Shown here: in pieces, positions 49,821-62,954 of the stretch | How the letters are laid out: every line of letters starts with the position of its first letter | Numbering within the stretch: position 1 is the stretch's first letter | Source: Lenzites betulinus | Lineage: Eukaryota > Basidiomycota > Agaricomycetes > Polyporales > Polyporaceae | NCBI GenBank assembly: GCA_022264855.1 | Contig: JABYQU010000003.1 | Coordinates: 992,001 to 1,056,000 of the forward strand | Length of the DNA stretch: 64,000 bases | Direction of reading: 5' to 3' | Notes under the pieces: model-generated | What the model saw: the letters and a program-made list of their open reading frames with translations, nothing else | Told to the model about the DNA's origin: nothing | The model's database searches: none | Program-made: the position numbers and the translations under genes

Positions 49821-51400
49821 TCACTGCTTCTCGCTGAGCTCGGCAACACCAGGGAGGGTCTGATTCATATGAATTAGCTGTAGGTCCGTTAAATCTGCTG
49901 CGGATATGCTCACCTTGCCCTCGAGAAGCTCGAGACTCGCGCCACCACCCGTGCTGACGTGGCTGAGTTTCGACTCAGCACCATAGTTTGCGACGACCGT
50001 TGCAGTGTCACCACCGCCAACGATGACGGTCGCGCCATTTTGTGCGGCCTCGATGGTAGCATCCAAAAGCGCTTTTGATGACTCAGCGAATGCGGGGAAC
50101 TCGAACACGCCGGGGGGACTGATAATCCATTAGCTCTAGCAGGGATTCGGATTAGCGAGGTGCTACTCACCCGTTCCAGAGGATGGTCTTCGCCTCGAGG
50201 ACCGTCTGCTTGTAGAGCTCGCGACTCTTCGGGCCGGCATCGAGACCCATCCACCCGTCAGGAATACCCTCCTCATCGGTGGCATGGCCGGTCTGGAGAA
50301 GGCTTAGCGCACGGTTGTACCGACGAGCCGCGAACGTGCTTACCTTGGCGTCCTTGTCGAACTTGTCAGCGGTAACGTAGTCGACAGGGAACACGATCTT
50401 GATGTTGCGCTGCTTGGCCTTCTCGACCAAAACAGCTACCTTCTCAGCGCCAGCAGCATCGAACAAAGACTGGCCGATCTGTAGGACATATGGTCAGAGG
50501 TTTCCTTGATTTGGCCACGGACAATGATACTGACCTTGACGTTTTCCAGGGTCTTCTTGAAGGTGAAGGCCATGCCGCCACAGATGATGAGCGAGTCGAC
50601 CTTGTCGAGCATGTTTTCAATCAGTTGAATTTTATCGGAGACCTTCGCGCCGCCGAGGATGGCAAGGAAGGGGCGCTCGGGGTGCTCGAGGGCCTTGGCG
50701 AAGTAGTCGAGCTCCTTCTTCATGAGGAAGCCGGCTGCGCGCTGGGAGAGCTTGACGCCAACCATACTCGAGTGCGCACGGTGGGCGGTGCCGAACGCGT
50801 CGTTGACGTAGACGTCACCAAGGCGGGTGAGGCCCTCGCGGAACTCCTGGACCTTTGCGGGGTCGGCCTTGGTCTTCTTGCCCTCCTTGTCCTTGCTGGA
50901 GCCCTCCTCCTCAATGTGGAAGCGGAGGTTCTCAAGGAGGATGATTGAGCCGTCGGGAGCCTCGTTGACGGCCTTCTCGACCTCGGGGCCGACGGACTCG
51001 TGGACGAAGATGACGGATTTTCCGAGCTGCTTCTCGAGCTCTTTTGAGACGGGCTCCAGAGAGTACTTGGGGTTGGGCTTGCCGTCCGGACGGCCGAGGT
51101 GGGACATCAGGATGACCTTGGACGCGCCTGCGCATACAGTGAGTTAAATCACCGATAAATCGCGCATGGACGGACCATTCTCGATGGCATATTTGACAGT
51201 GGGCAGCGCCGCGACAATACGCTAGATGAGAGATCGGGTTGAGAGCTAGGTCGGGTAGATAATGCGCGATCTGAGATTGTACGTACGGCAGGGTTGGTGA
51301 CCTTGCCCTCCTGCATGGGGACATTGAAGTCGACGCGGATGAGGACGCGCTTGCCCTTGAGGTCGAGGTCGGTGATGGAGAGCTTGTTGGAGAGCGACAT
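49821..51400 (-). CDS. PGK1: Phosphoglycerate kinase
   Basis: PGK transfers phosphate from 1,3-bisphosphoglycerate to ADP in glycolysis. The frame starts [19 protein letters not shown] and contains [100 protein letters not shown] and [14 protein letters not shown], ending VAELSEKQ. About six introns were followed; spliced length is about 417 residues, normal for PGK. A TATA box lies upstream, as expected for a strongly expressed gene. It is divergent from the RGG-protein gene. Confidence 0.97.
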
Positions 51401-51454
51401 GGTGTGCGGCGGGACTGATGGGGGTGATGAGGAGGAAAGGGGGCGGAAGTGCGC

Positions 51455-51461
51455 CTTTATA
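51455..51461 (-). promoter_or_regulatory. TATA box of PGK1
   Basis: The minus strand reads TATAAAG here, 55-61 bp upstream of the PGK1 start codon. It is the clearest TATA box among the single-copy genes of this window. Confidence 0.6.
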
Positions 51462-51637
51462 TTGAGGATGGTCTGGTCGATAGCGATGAAGTCACGGCTG
51501 GAATGGCGGGCGCCTACACACGCAGCCAATCGGGGGGCAGTCTCGGCTCGGCCAATGCCCTCTCGCGCTCTCCCTCCATCTCCCGCGCCGAGGCAACTCT
51601 AGTCTCTCCCAGCTGGCGTCTCCCTCCTCCTTCTCTC

Positions 51638-52550
51638 ATGGCAGACACCCAGGCTGACCATCCCGCCTCGAACTCCCTCGGCCTCGACCTTGCTGCTCTC
51701 AAAATCAAGGACAGTCCAGAACCCGTCCCCGTGGACTCCGCTCCGGCCGACGGCGCGTCCAACCCTCCAGATGACATTGCGGACGCTGTCAATGCCGAGT
51801 CTGAGCATGCACCGTCCGAGGGCGGCGACGGCAAAAAGGGTCCTAAGGACAAGATTAAGCCCTATGTCAACCCGGATCGCGTCAAAACCGGGGGTGCACA
51901 GCGGGTACGAGCGTATGTGCCACCAGCCAGATGACCACCGATTGAGTCTCTGTAGGACAAGCTGAGCGAGGAAGAGCTCAAGGAGCGCATGGTCCGCATT
52001 CGCGAGCAGAACGAGAAGATTAAACAGAGACGCCTGGTTTGGATCCCTCTCTCGGATGTGGCTATTCATCCTAGGCTTACACGGCCGTGCAGGACGTGCA
52101 AGCGGATGAGGACGAGTACAAGAAGACACAAGCCGCGGAGCGTGCCAAGCAGGCTAAACAGAAGAAGGTACAGGAGAATGTGGATAAGGCTCGCGAGCAG
52201 AACGCTCGCCGTAAACTGGATAAGGTACGTGCCAGACAAGAATGACTTACGTGCGCCGTCATGGACATACGTTCCTTCTACAGATCCAAAACCGTGAATG
52301 GGACTCTGGGAAGCCCACGCGTGACTTTAAGCAGCCCAAGAAGAATGGGGAGGAGTCTACGGAGGACGGCGAGAAGAAGCCGCCGCAATCAATTGGGATC
52401 CGCGGTGGAGTTCGCGGAGGCGGCCGTGGAGGAGGCCGTGGACGGGGTCGAGGGGGAGGAGTAACCTCTCCGACCACTGAGAAGCCGGAAGGTGCTGCTG
52501 CCTCCGCTAGTGCTACGCCTGATACGACCGCCCCCGCTGGGAGCTCATGA
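51638..52550 (+). CDS. Coiled-coil protein with C-terminal RGG repeats, unknown function
   Basis: I do not recognise the family. The N-terminus (MADTQADHPASNSLGLDLA) is polar and acidic. A basic motif KDKIKPYVNPDRVKTGG follows, then a charged coiled coil (KLSEEELKERMVRIREQN, RAKQAKQKKVQENVDKAREQ). The tail has clustered RGG repeats (GIRGGVRGGGRGGGRGRGRG) and ends TAPAGSS. RGG boxes bind RNA and undergo arginine methylation, so an RNA-related role is likely. About three introns were followed, with AAs joined from the 52080-52225 exon (VQADEDEYKKTQAAER). It starts 237 bp from the divergent PGK1. Confidence 0.72.
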
Positions 52551-52845
52551 AGACATATACCCCTGTACACCCACATATCCGCTGCTTGTATATCACTCCT
52601 GTTAATATGCAAAACCACTTGGCAATATGCGACATGTCGAGGCTCATGCGCATGCATATGGGCTACATGACCGTGCACGGATGCACTTCCCGCTCTCAAT
52701 TATGGGCGCTTACGCGGTCGATCAGCCTGTCCGCATTCAGTAAGTCCTCCAGGATTTTTGCAGGCGCCCGTTTAGCGTGTATCCGAGTCGTCCGGGGCCA
52801 TCGAACCCTCTCCTTCACTCTCTATTGCTATCTGGACTGTCTGCC

Positions 52846-55527
52846 ATGGGTCGCGGCGTCCTTCTTACCTCCAACTTGCCACAGCTGCAAAACCTCATCA
52901 AGCGTGATCCTACGGCGTACAAGGAGGAATTTCTGCAGCAATGGAACCACTATAACAGCATCCGTCAAATATTTCAGATCAACCCGGACGAGAATGCTCA
53001 ACACTTCAGGGAACTGGTCGCTTTCATCGCGCAGGTGAATACCTTGACTCGCTGTCTAAATTGGTGACATGCTGACCTCCGCTTAGGTCTCACAATGCTA
53101 CCCGAAGGAGACGGTAGACTTTCCGTCCCAGTTGTCTACTTTGCTTCTGGAGAGCTACGGGACATTATCTCCCGACACCCGACGGTCCCTTGTACAAAAC
53201 CTGGTCATGCTACGTAACAAGGATGTGATTACTTCTATCACGTACGCCCACTATTTCTCCTCCCCTGGGCGCTCCTCATTCCCTTCTCTAGCTTGCTGCA
53301 AACACTGTTCCCCCTCCTTCCAAAGACTACTTCCTCAACACTGCGCGGGTTTATCCGCAAAACTATCCTCTCCGATATCCGCACTGCCAATCTGCGCACC
53401 AAAAACCACAAACTGAACCGCGCCGTGCAGGCAATGTTGTTCGGCATGGTAGAGAGGGGAATGGACGGCGAGGTTGTGGGCGACAAGGGAAAACTGAAAG
53501 CGGCCGCGGGCCCCGGTCACAACGGAGAGGAGGCCATGTGGGCTATCGTTCTGACGAAGGAGCTGTGGCGGAAGGGCATCTGGTGCGTACCGGAACAGAG
53601 ACAAATATGCGGCTCTTTTGACCGTGATTTTATCCAGGAACGATGCAAAGACGGTGTCTATCATTGCCCTTGGCTGCTTCCACCCGGTTGTGAAAGTGCA
53701 GAGCGCTTCCTTGCATTTCTTCTTGGGTAGCGACGATGAGAAGGAAGATAGTGACGATGAAGAGGAAGACGTCCGTACTCGTTTACGCACCTCACATTAT
53801 TATGCGCGTTTACCAATATTTTTAACTTTCGTAGCTCCCCAATGTCAGAGCACTTCAACATCGTCGTGAAATCAACAAGAAGACGAGGAGTGGCGACAAG
53901 AAATTGCAAAAGATGGCCAAATCCGTCAAATCTGTACGTCTCGCCCTACATACACCCCAACCCTTGCTCACTCCCGCATAGAAAAGGAAGAAAAGAGCGG
54001 ACGCGATCACCGCCAACTTCCCCGCCATCCAGCTGCTCAACGACCCCCAAACCTTCGGCGAGAAGCTGTACGACATCCTCAACAAGTACGACAAGCGCTT
54101 CTCGCTCGACCACAAGATCCTGCTCATGCAGCTCCTCTCGCGCGTCATGGGCGGGCACAAGCTCTGCGTGCTCGGCTTCTACACGTACATCATGAAGTAC
54201 CTCGTGTACCACCAGCTCCGCATCCCCGCCATCCTCGTCGCGCTCGCGCAGTCCGTGCACGACTTCACCCCGCCGGACGCGCTCACCCCCGTCGTGCGCA
54301 AGCTCGCGCAGGAGTTCGTCCACCCTGGTGTCGGCAGCGAGGTCATCGCCGCGGGCATCAACGCGATTCGCGAGGTGTGCCGGCGCCAGCCGTGGTCAAT
54401 GGAGGAGGACCTGCTTGGGGACCTCATCGAGTACAGGAAGAGCCGCGACAAGGCAGTCACCGCTGCGGCGCGCGGTCTGCTCCAGCTGTTCCGTGAGGTC
54501 AACCCTGGGATGCTCAAGCGCAGAGAACGGGGCAAGGAAGCTGCAATGGGTATCGTGAAGGGCAGCCAGCCGCTGCCGTTCGGTCACAGTGCTCAGGCCG
54601 CCGTCGATATCGAGGGTCTATTGGTTAGTTACCCCTCCCATCTCTAGGACAATGCTCTAAACGTAACTTCCTATAGCTCCTGGAAGACCATCTCAAGAAG
54701 TTGCGCGAAGAAGATGGTGTCGTATCTGGTGAAGAGGAGGAAGACGACGCGGCAGCATGGGAGGGCTGGGACGTTGAGTCGGACTCCGACGCCGAATCCT
54801 CCGACGGATGGGTCAGCGTCGACTCTGACAGCGATAATGACGTCGAGATCAGTGACAGTGAAGACGAGGACGGGAACCTGAAGCGCAAGAAGAAGGGCAA
54901 GAGCAAACGAATGGCGGCCGAGGAGGATGCGGACAAAGACGAAGACATGGAGGCAGACAAGGAGGAGACTGCTGAGGAAGCCGTGCAGCGCATCTCGTCG
55001 CTCGCGACCAGCAAGGTACGCACCGGCAGCAGCATCCGCCACCATGCATGCCCATACTCATACGTCCACAGATCCTCACACCCGCCGACTTCGCGCTCAT
55101 CAACGACCTCCGCGTCAAAGCTGCGACAGAAGCCGTCGAGCGCGGCGGTGGCTCGGGCACAAAGCGCAAACTCGCCATGCTCGAGTCCCAGCGCAAGATC
55201 CTCGCGAACGGCGACACCTCTCTCGCCGAGACCTTCGTCTCCGAGGAGGACATCCTCGGGCCGCGCAAGAAAACGAAGGCGGACTACGCCGAGCGCGTCG
55301 CGTCGATCGAGAAGGGCCGCGAGGGCCGCGAGAAGTACGGCTCGCTCAAGGGCAAGAAGAACAAGGCCATGCCGAGCAGCTCGACGAACCGCGAGAAGGC
55401 GCGCAACAAGCCGATTATGATGATCATCGCGAGCGGCGCGGTGAAGGGCAAGAAGAAGGCCTCGCTGAGGCAGAAACAGCGGAAGTTGCGCGCGCATATC
55501 GACAAGGCGAAGAAGGCTTACCACTGA
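52846..55527 (+). CDS. SDA1: Ribosome biogenesis protein SDA1
   Basis: Sda1 is a nucleolar protein needed for 60S pre-ribosome maturation and nuclear export and for G1 progression. The start [19 protein letters not shown] matches the family. [53 protein letters not shown] and [19 protein letters not shown] follow. [20 protein letters not shown] and [16 protein letters not shown] come next. A long acidic region (about 54720-55000) precedes [16 protein letters not shown], and the tail is lysine-rich, ending [14 protein letters not shown]. Spliced length is about 760 residues with about seven introns. Confidence 0.95.
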
Positions 55528-55640
55528 GTGATGCCGCCCCATCCTTGTGCTTCACTGTCTTTTGTCGCTTGCGTCCGTGGGTCCTGGATCTGTTTACATA
55601 TGTAATGCTACACACTGCGTAACGTCTTGGCTTCTACCAA

Positions 55641-57036
55641 CTAGCTGCTTGTGGGATCTACGCCTTCCGTCGCTGAGGCACGATCTGCGCTCTCCGGAAC
55701 ATCTAGGTAGTGCACGTTCGATGACGCGCGTAACCGCTGCGCCGCCTGTTCAGGTGTAAGATCACGCTGGGGCTCCGCCATGAGCTCAAATCTATAACCT
55801 CACTATTAGCAGCCGCAGATATAAACCGCAGACAACACCTACCCGACTAAGAATTTGCGCACAGACGCGCTACGCAGCAACGGCGGAGCGAAGTGCAAGT
55901 GAAGGTGTGCAATATTCTCTTCATCCTGGTCTTCGGGGATAGCATCGGATTGTGGTGGAATAGGCCGTTGATGGATGCCCATCGAGTAGGCGAAGGAGCA
56001 TGAGAAGAGGTTGTCGTAGCGGACGGTCACTTGCGACAAGACGTCTGCAAACGCGGTCTTCTCTTCCGCAGTGAGGTGGTCGATCGACGGGACGTGACGC
56101 TTGTAGGGAAGTACTGCAAGTGGACGCAAGAGGTCAATATAACTCAACCCCGCGAATATCTGTGATCTTACCCATGACCTCGAATGGCCATATGGCCCAC
56201 CAAGGGACCAGCGCCACCCAATGATCGTTCTTGAGCACAACGCGGCCTTCCTCCGGAGCGACACTCGCTTCAAAGTGTACGTAGTCACAGAGAAGGCATG
56301 CACGGCCGAGCGGACCACGCGGTGCATCAGAGGGAGGATGGGACGCCGCGTATTTGCTCAAGTTGAACAGCTCCGTTGCCGGTAGAGTCGGCACAGCAGA
56401 TAGAGACCAGACTTGCCCGTGAGGGTGAGGATTCGAGCAGCCCATCATGGCTCCCTTGTTCTATATAGACGGTCAGTAAATGAGGCATATACAAACGACT
56501 TCGGCTCGTGTACCTCAAATATTTGAACGTACTCTATGCCTTCCTGGGCACCCCGCTTCTTGTACACTGTTTGCCATTCCTCGATTATGCGTTCGATGTC
56601 CGGGCGCGGGAGGCGCGCAAGGGTCAAATCATGTCGGGGATGGAAGCACAGTACATCGCATCCGCCTTGTACGGGCTCTATCGTCAAGAGCGGGTGGGGG
56701 GATGGTGGTGCGGCAGGTCCAGGAGGAGGCAGGACAGCGGCATAGTCATTCTCGAAGACCATAGTGTTCCCGTACTTCTCGTTCTGCAAACCTCCTGCGC
56801 GGGTGTTGCCTGGACAGAGGTAGCACTGAGGGTCATACTGGGGAAGCTTGGTTTGTTGCGGCGGCTCCGTCTGACCTAACCAAGGTCGCTTCGTGCGGTG
56901 GGGAGAGACAAGGACATGTTCGCCGGTTAGCGGGTTGACTGTGATGTGTATTCAGTCATCGCGGGGTCGATTCTCGAATAAAAGACCTACCACGCCGATG
57001 GGGGTGGGTGGAAGCGTCAAATTGAATGTCAGCCAT
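55641..57036 (-). CDS. GAL7: Galactose-1-phosphate uridylyltransferase
   Basis: This Leloir-pathway enzyme exchanges UMP between UDP-glucose and galactose-1-phosphate. The frame starts MADIQFDASTHPHRR, joins through a 52-nt intron to VNPLTGEHVLVSPHRTKRPW, and carries the zinc ligands CYLCPGNTRAGG. FENDYAAVLP, the catalytic HPH in GCSNPHPHGQVWS, and IAHLHLHFAPPLLRS follow. The last exon begins FELMAEPQRDLTPEQAAQRL and ends after GVDPTSS. Five exons give about 375 residues, usual for GalT. GAL1 and GAL10 homologues are not in this window. It is divergent from DDX41, with 216 bp between starts. Confidence 0.95.
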
Positions 57037-57252
57037 GGCGGTCGGGGAGAGGGAGTGTTATCGATGACTTCTGGATTTCGTCGGCCATATCGTGGTCGTC
57101 GCAGAATCTTACACCCTCCTCCCACCGCGAATGACCTCATCCTCTGCCGGCAGCATCGGCCCGTTGTTCCGACACGGCCCGCAGCAGCGCTCGATTGCTT
57201 TCCCCGGCGCTTGTCCAAGTGTGGCAGCTTCGAACGCGACCACGACCGCGAC
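57037..57252. promoter_or_regulatory. Shared divergent promoter region, GAL7/DDX41
   Basis: The 216 bp between the start codons contain both upstream regions. I see no clear Gal4-like CGG-N11-CCG site. Confidence 0.4.
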
Positions 57253-59552
<2,300 letters not shown>

Positions 59553-59759
59553 ACCTACCGTCTTTGCCACCTGGTGGTTGTATACTTATGGTGATATCAA
59601 CTTTGGTCTCGTCCGCAAAGTGGTAACACGGTTTGCCAAACAAGTGTGAGAGTCTAGCTGAGGTGTTTGAATTCCTCTACGAGTACAGACTATCGAATAC
59701 AACCTTCCCGACTTCTCGATCTTTCTTCCGGCAGCAACATAGGACATAATGATAGGTGC

Positions 59760-61275
59760 TCAAAGCTTGGACGACTCGATGAAGGAAACACCCTAAATGA
59801 ACAAGGTAAGCAGGTAGGTCAGAAAGGTGGTGCGGCAGAACAGTACCTTCTCGATGTTGGTCGCAAGCTCTGGGATGGCAGCCTTGATGAGGCTGGATTC
59901 GCCCTCAGTGATCTTGCCAAGGCCGTGAATCTTGACGACGCCCTCAGGCTATGTCCGAGCCCCGGTTAGCAGGTCAGGTTATATGCCCGAAATCAGCCCA
60001 CACTCACCCCAAGCTCGACAGGCGAAGAGAAGTAGTCCAGATCCTGTCCGATCTCCTTCTTGAGCGCGTCGCCGCCCTCCTTGTCCGCAGCAAGGTTAAC
60101 AAACGTGGGCGCGATGATGCCCTTCTCGCCCTTGGCGGCACGGATGACCTTGTATGCGAACTCCGCGCCGGCAAACGCCATAGAGAGCGTCGCGGAACCC
60201 GCACCATCCTTGGCCTTAACAACCTCGTCACCACCAAACTGAATGCGGTTGATGAGCTTGTCAAGATCACCCTGGGCAAACCCGGAGGGGAGGGGGTGGG
60301 ACGACTGCGAGAGCAGGGGAACAATCTAGAATAGAGCGGGTCAATGCAAGCGCCACCATTGGTCGATCAAAGGCACTGACCGTTACGCCACTGTGGCCCC
60401 CGACGACGGGAACGACGACCTTGGACGAGAGGGACAGGTCGCCAAGGATCTCGGAGACAAAGGTCGATGCGCGAACCACGTCCAGGGTGGTAACACCGAA
60501 GAGCCTGCGAACCAATGTGAGTGCAGGTAATGCATACAATCGAACCATACTGACCTCTTCGGGTCGAACACGCCGTGCTTCTTGAACACCTCAGCGACGA
60601 TAGGGACGGTGGAGTTGACCGGGTTAGAGATAACCAAAACGAACGCTTTCGGCGCAGTCGTGGCGATCCCAGTAGCAAGGTCGCGGACAATACCAGCGTT
60701 GATCTGCAAGATGATAAGCCGCAATGAGCACCAAGTACATTACCAAGTTCGGGGCGACAGTACCTTAAACAGGTCATCCCTAGATGAAACGACATTCGGT
60801 GAGCATTCTGATCGCGCGATTTGCAACGAACAAGACAAACCTGGTCATCTAAGAGACGCGCATTAACAATCAGATTCAAAACGACGGAGAGGAGTCTACG
60901 CACCCCGGGCTTCCTGGGGACACCAGCGGGAATGATGATAACCTCAGCACCAGTAAGAGCCTTCTTGAGGCCGTCATCTGGCGGGAGGTAACCAACCACC
61001 TTGGCGGGGGTGGAGATGTGCGAAAGATCGGCGGCTACACCGGGGGTGTTGACGATATCGAAGAGGCTCAACTGTGCGGATAGAAGGTGAGCATGTTCCT
61101 CCAATGTTTACGAGCATGCACGGTTTCTACCTCTGTGATGAGTGAGCTGGTCTTGAGGAGGAGGGACAAGGGCTGGCCAATGCCGCCTGATCAACACTGA
61201 TTGAGCATGACCACGCGAAGGATGCGGCGTGCTAGACGACCAACCTGCAGCTCCGAGTACGACTGCCTTGACCAT
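59760..61275 (-). CDS. MDH: Malate dehydrogenase (NAD), probably cytosolic
   Basis: The enzyme interconverts malate and oxaloacetate. The start [20 protein letters not shown] contains the NAD-binding GxxGxx[38 protein letters not shown] (substrate-binding loop), [34 protein letters not shown] (catalytic His) and [16 protein letters not shown] follow. The last small exon encodes [10 protein letters not shown]. No presequence precedes the first ATG; the frame upstream of 61275 is open only from a TTG. This favours the cytosolic or peroxisomal isoform, although no C-terminal SKL is formed (the end is SSKL, which resembles a type-1 peroxisomal signal and deserves notice). About eight introns were followed. 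Confidence 0.94.
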
Positions 61276-61599
61276 TGTGAGAGCGATGGAAGAGATGAGC
61301 AAGAGATGGTGATGGAGGGCGGAAGAGCGAAGACGGGAGAGCGAGGACGAGTTGCCGACCCCGCACTAGTATATCTCAGATCGTCCCCACGTGACCGTTG
61401 CAGACCCCGCAGCCGGCCCGTCGGCGTTTGACGTCAAGCATGCAAGTGTAGACGCGCTGATACTTGGGATATTAGTACAAGGATGGCCTTCAGACCGTCC
61501 TTCATCGCCATCCCCCGCTCGCCCCTTCGTTCTCGCCGTCTAACACCGCATACAAGCCCATCCTCCGCACGCACAATATATATCCGTCGCCCAAACACC
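61276..61599. promoter_or_regulatory. Shared divergent promoter region, MDH/Nudix gene
   Basis: The 324 bp between start codons hold both upstream regions. A tatatat word (about 61577-61583) sits too close to the Nudix ATG to act as a normal TATA box. No separate gene is visible. Confidence 0.4.
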
Positions 61600-62680
61600 A
61601 TGGACGACTCTAAGGTTATCGCAGTCGACGATCTCGCCACCTCGGAAGCAAAGTGTGTTTCCGGCCCCACTCACATGTTTTCCGGCATACGTTACTCATC
61701 GCGACGGAACCCCGTTCTTCCAATTCAGGTGGGTCAAGCTGAAAGCGTGCCGGTGGCTAGACCCGACGGGCACTGAGGTACGATTCCCGATCTCGGCTCT
61801 CCGAGCATCATCTGAACGCGTCCACGTTCACCGCGTTATATAGCGTCTTTGGGAGTTTGCGACGCGGCCCACCCGTGCCTCTTCCGGCATCGATGGTGAG
61901 TGGACCAAATCAAGCTGCCTTAAACTCGCTTACTTAGGCCCGGCTAATTTCAGCTGTCGCCATCCTCGCACTTCTTCGTTCGGAATCAAATGCATTCCCG
62001 CCCTCCACTATCATCATCGAGCAATTTCGGCCCCCGGTCAACAGTCGTGTCATCGGTGCGTTAACCGCGCGCAAACTTGATTACTCCGCCTCTGAAATCA
62101 TGCTACCTTGCAGAACTTCCTGCAGGCAAGCTGCATGACTGCGTTGCTACTTTTGATCTCACACAGCCACAACAGGACTGATCAACGAAGGGGAAACACC
62201 TGAAGAAGCGGCCGTACGTGAGCTTGAGGAGGAAACCGGCTTCAAAGCTAGCAGCGTAGTGGAATCCTCACCGCTCCTCGTCTGTGATCCTGGTCAGTGC
62301 TGTCGCGCACATGACCGTGCAGAGTGCCTGACGTTCATTCCCTACAGGCATGACAAATGCCAATATGAAACTTGTAACCGTCGATGTTCCTTTTCCTGCG
62401 AAGCTCGAAATGCCGGCCCAAAAGCTGGACCCAGGGGAGTTCCTTACTGCCCGCATAGTCGAGCTGTCGAAGCTTAGGGCGGAATTCAAGGGTTCGTCCC
62501 TTTCTACTCAGCTCATACATTTTATTAATATCATCGTTCGCAGAGTACGAGAAAAAGGTAAGATAGGCTGACATTGGACACGAGCCACGGCGCTAATATA
62601 ACCTGTAGGGTTACACAATCGACGCCAGGCTTGACCATTTGGTATCCGGGTTCGAACTTGCCGAAAAACTCCGAAAGTAG
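61600..62680 (+). CDS. YSA1: Nudix hydrolase, ADP-ribose pyrophosphatase (Ysa1-like)
   Basis: Ysa1-type enzymes split ADP-ribose into AMP and ribose-5-phosphate. The frame starts [18 protein letters not shown] and continues [38 protein letters not shown] and [20 protein letters not shown]. The complete Nudix box is [20 protein letters not shown] plus [20 protein letters not shown] and [13 protein letters not shown] follow, ending [14 protein letters not shown]. Spliced length is about 215 residues with about seven introns. The LPAGLI segment before the Nudix box is typical of the ADP-ribose group. Confidence 0.9.
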
Positions 62681-62954
62681 ACTCCATGAACATCAGCCTG
62701 CCTTTCTGACTCGAAGTGTTCATGACCCTCCATCCTGTACAAGTAATGTGTCAATACGCCTTAGGAGTATCTCGTTTGTTTCCCCACATCGAATCATACG
62801 AGCAAAGTGAGGTGCGGAAGATGTAGTTTCACTAAAGAAAGCGCTCAACACAGTACACATGCTCAGGATGAAGTTCGTAGGTTCAAGCCTCAAGGCCGCG
62901 CTTCTCGCTATCGGTATGTGACGTGCGCATCGTTGACAGGTGCGTGTGTATTCG

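Noticed and set aside
57037..57252. Gal4-type binding site in the GAL7 promoter
   Set aside because: No CGG-N11-CCG arrangement was found, and basidiomycetes generally lack Gal4 control of GAL genes.
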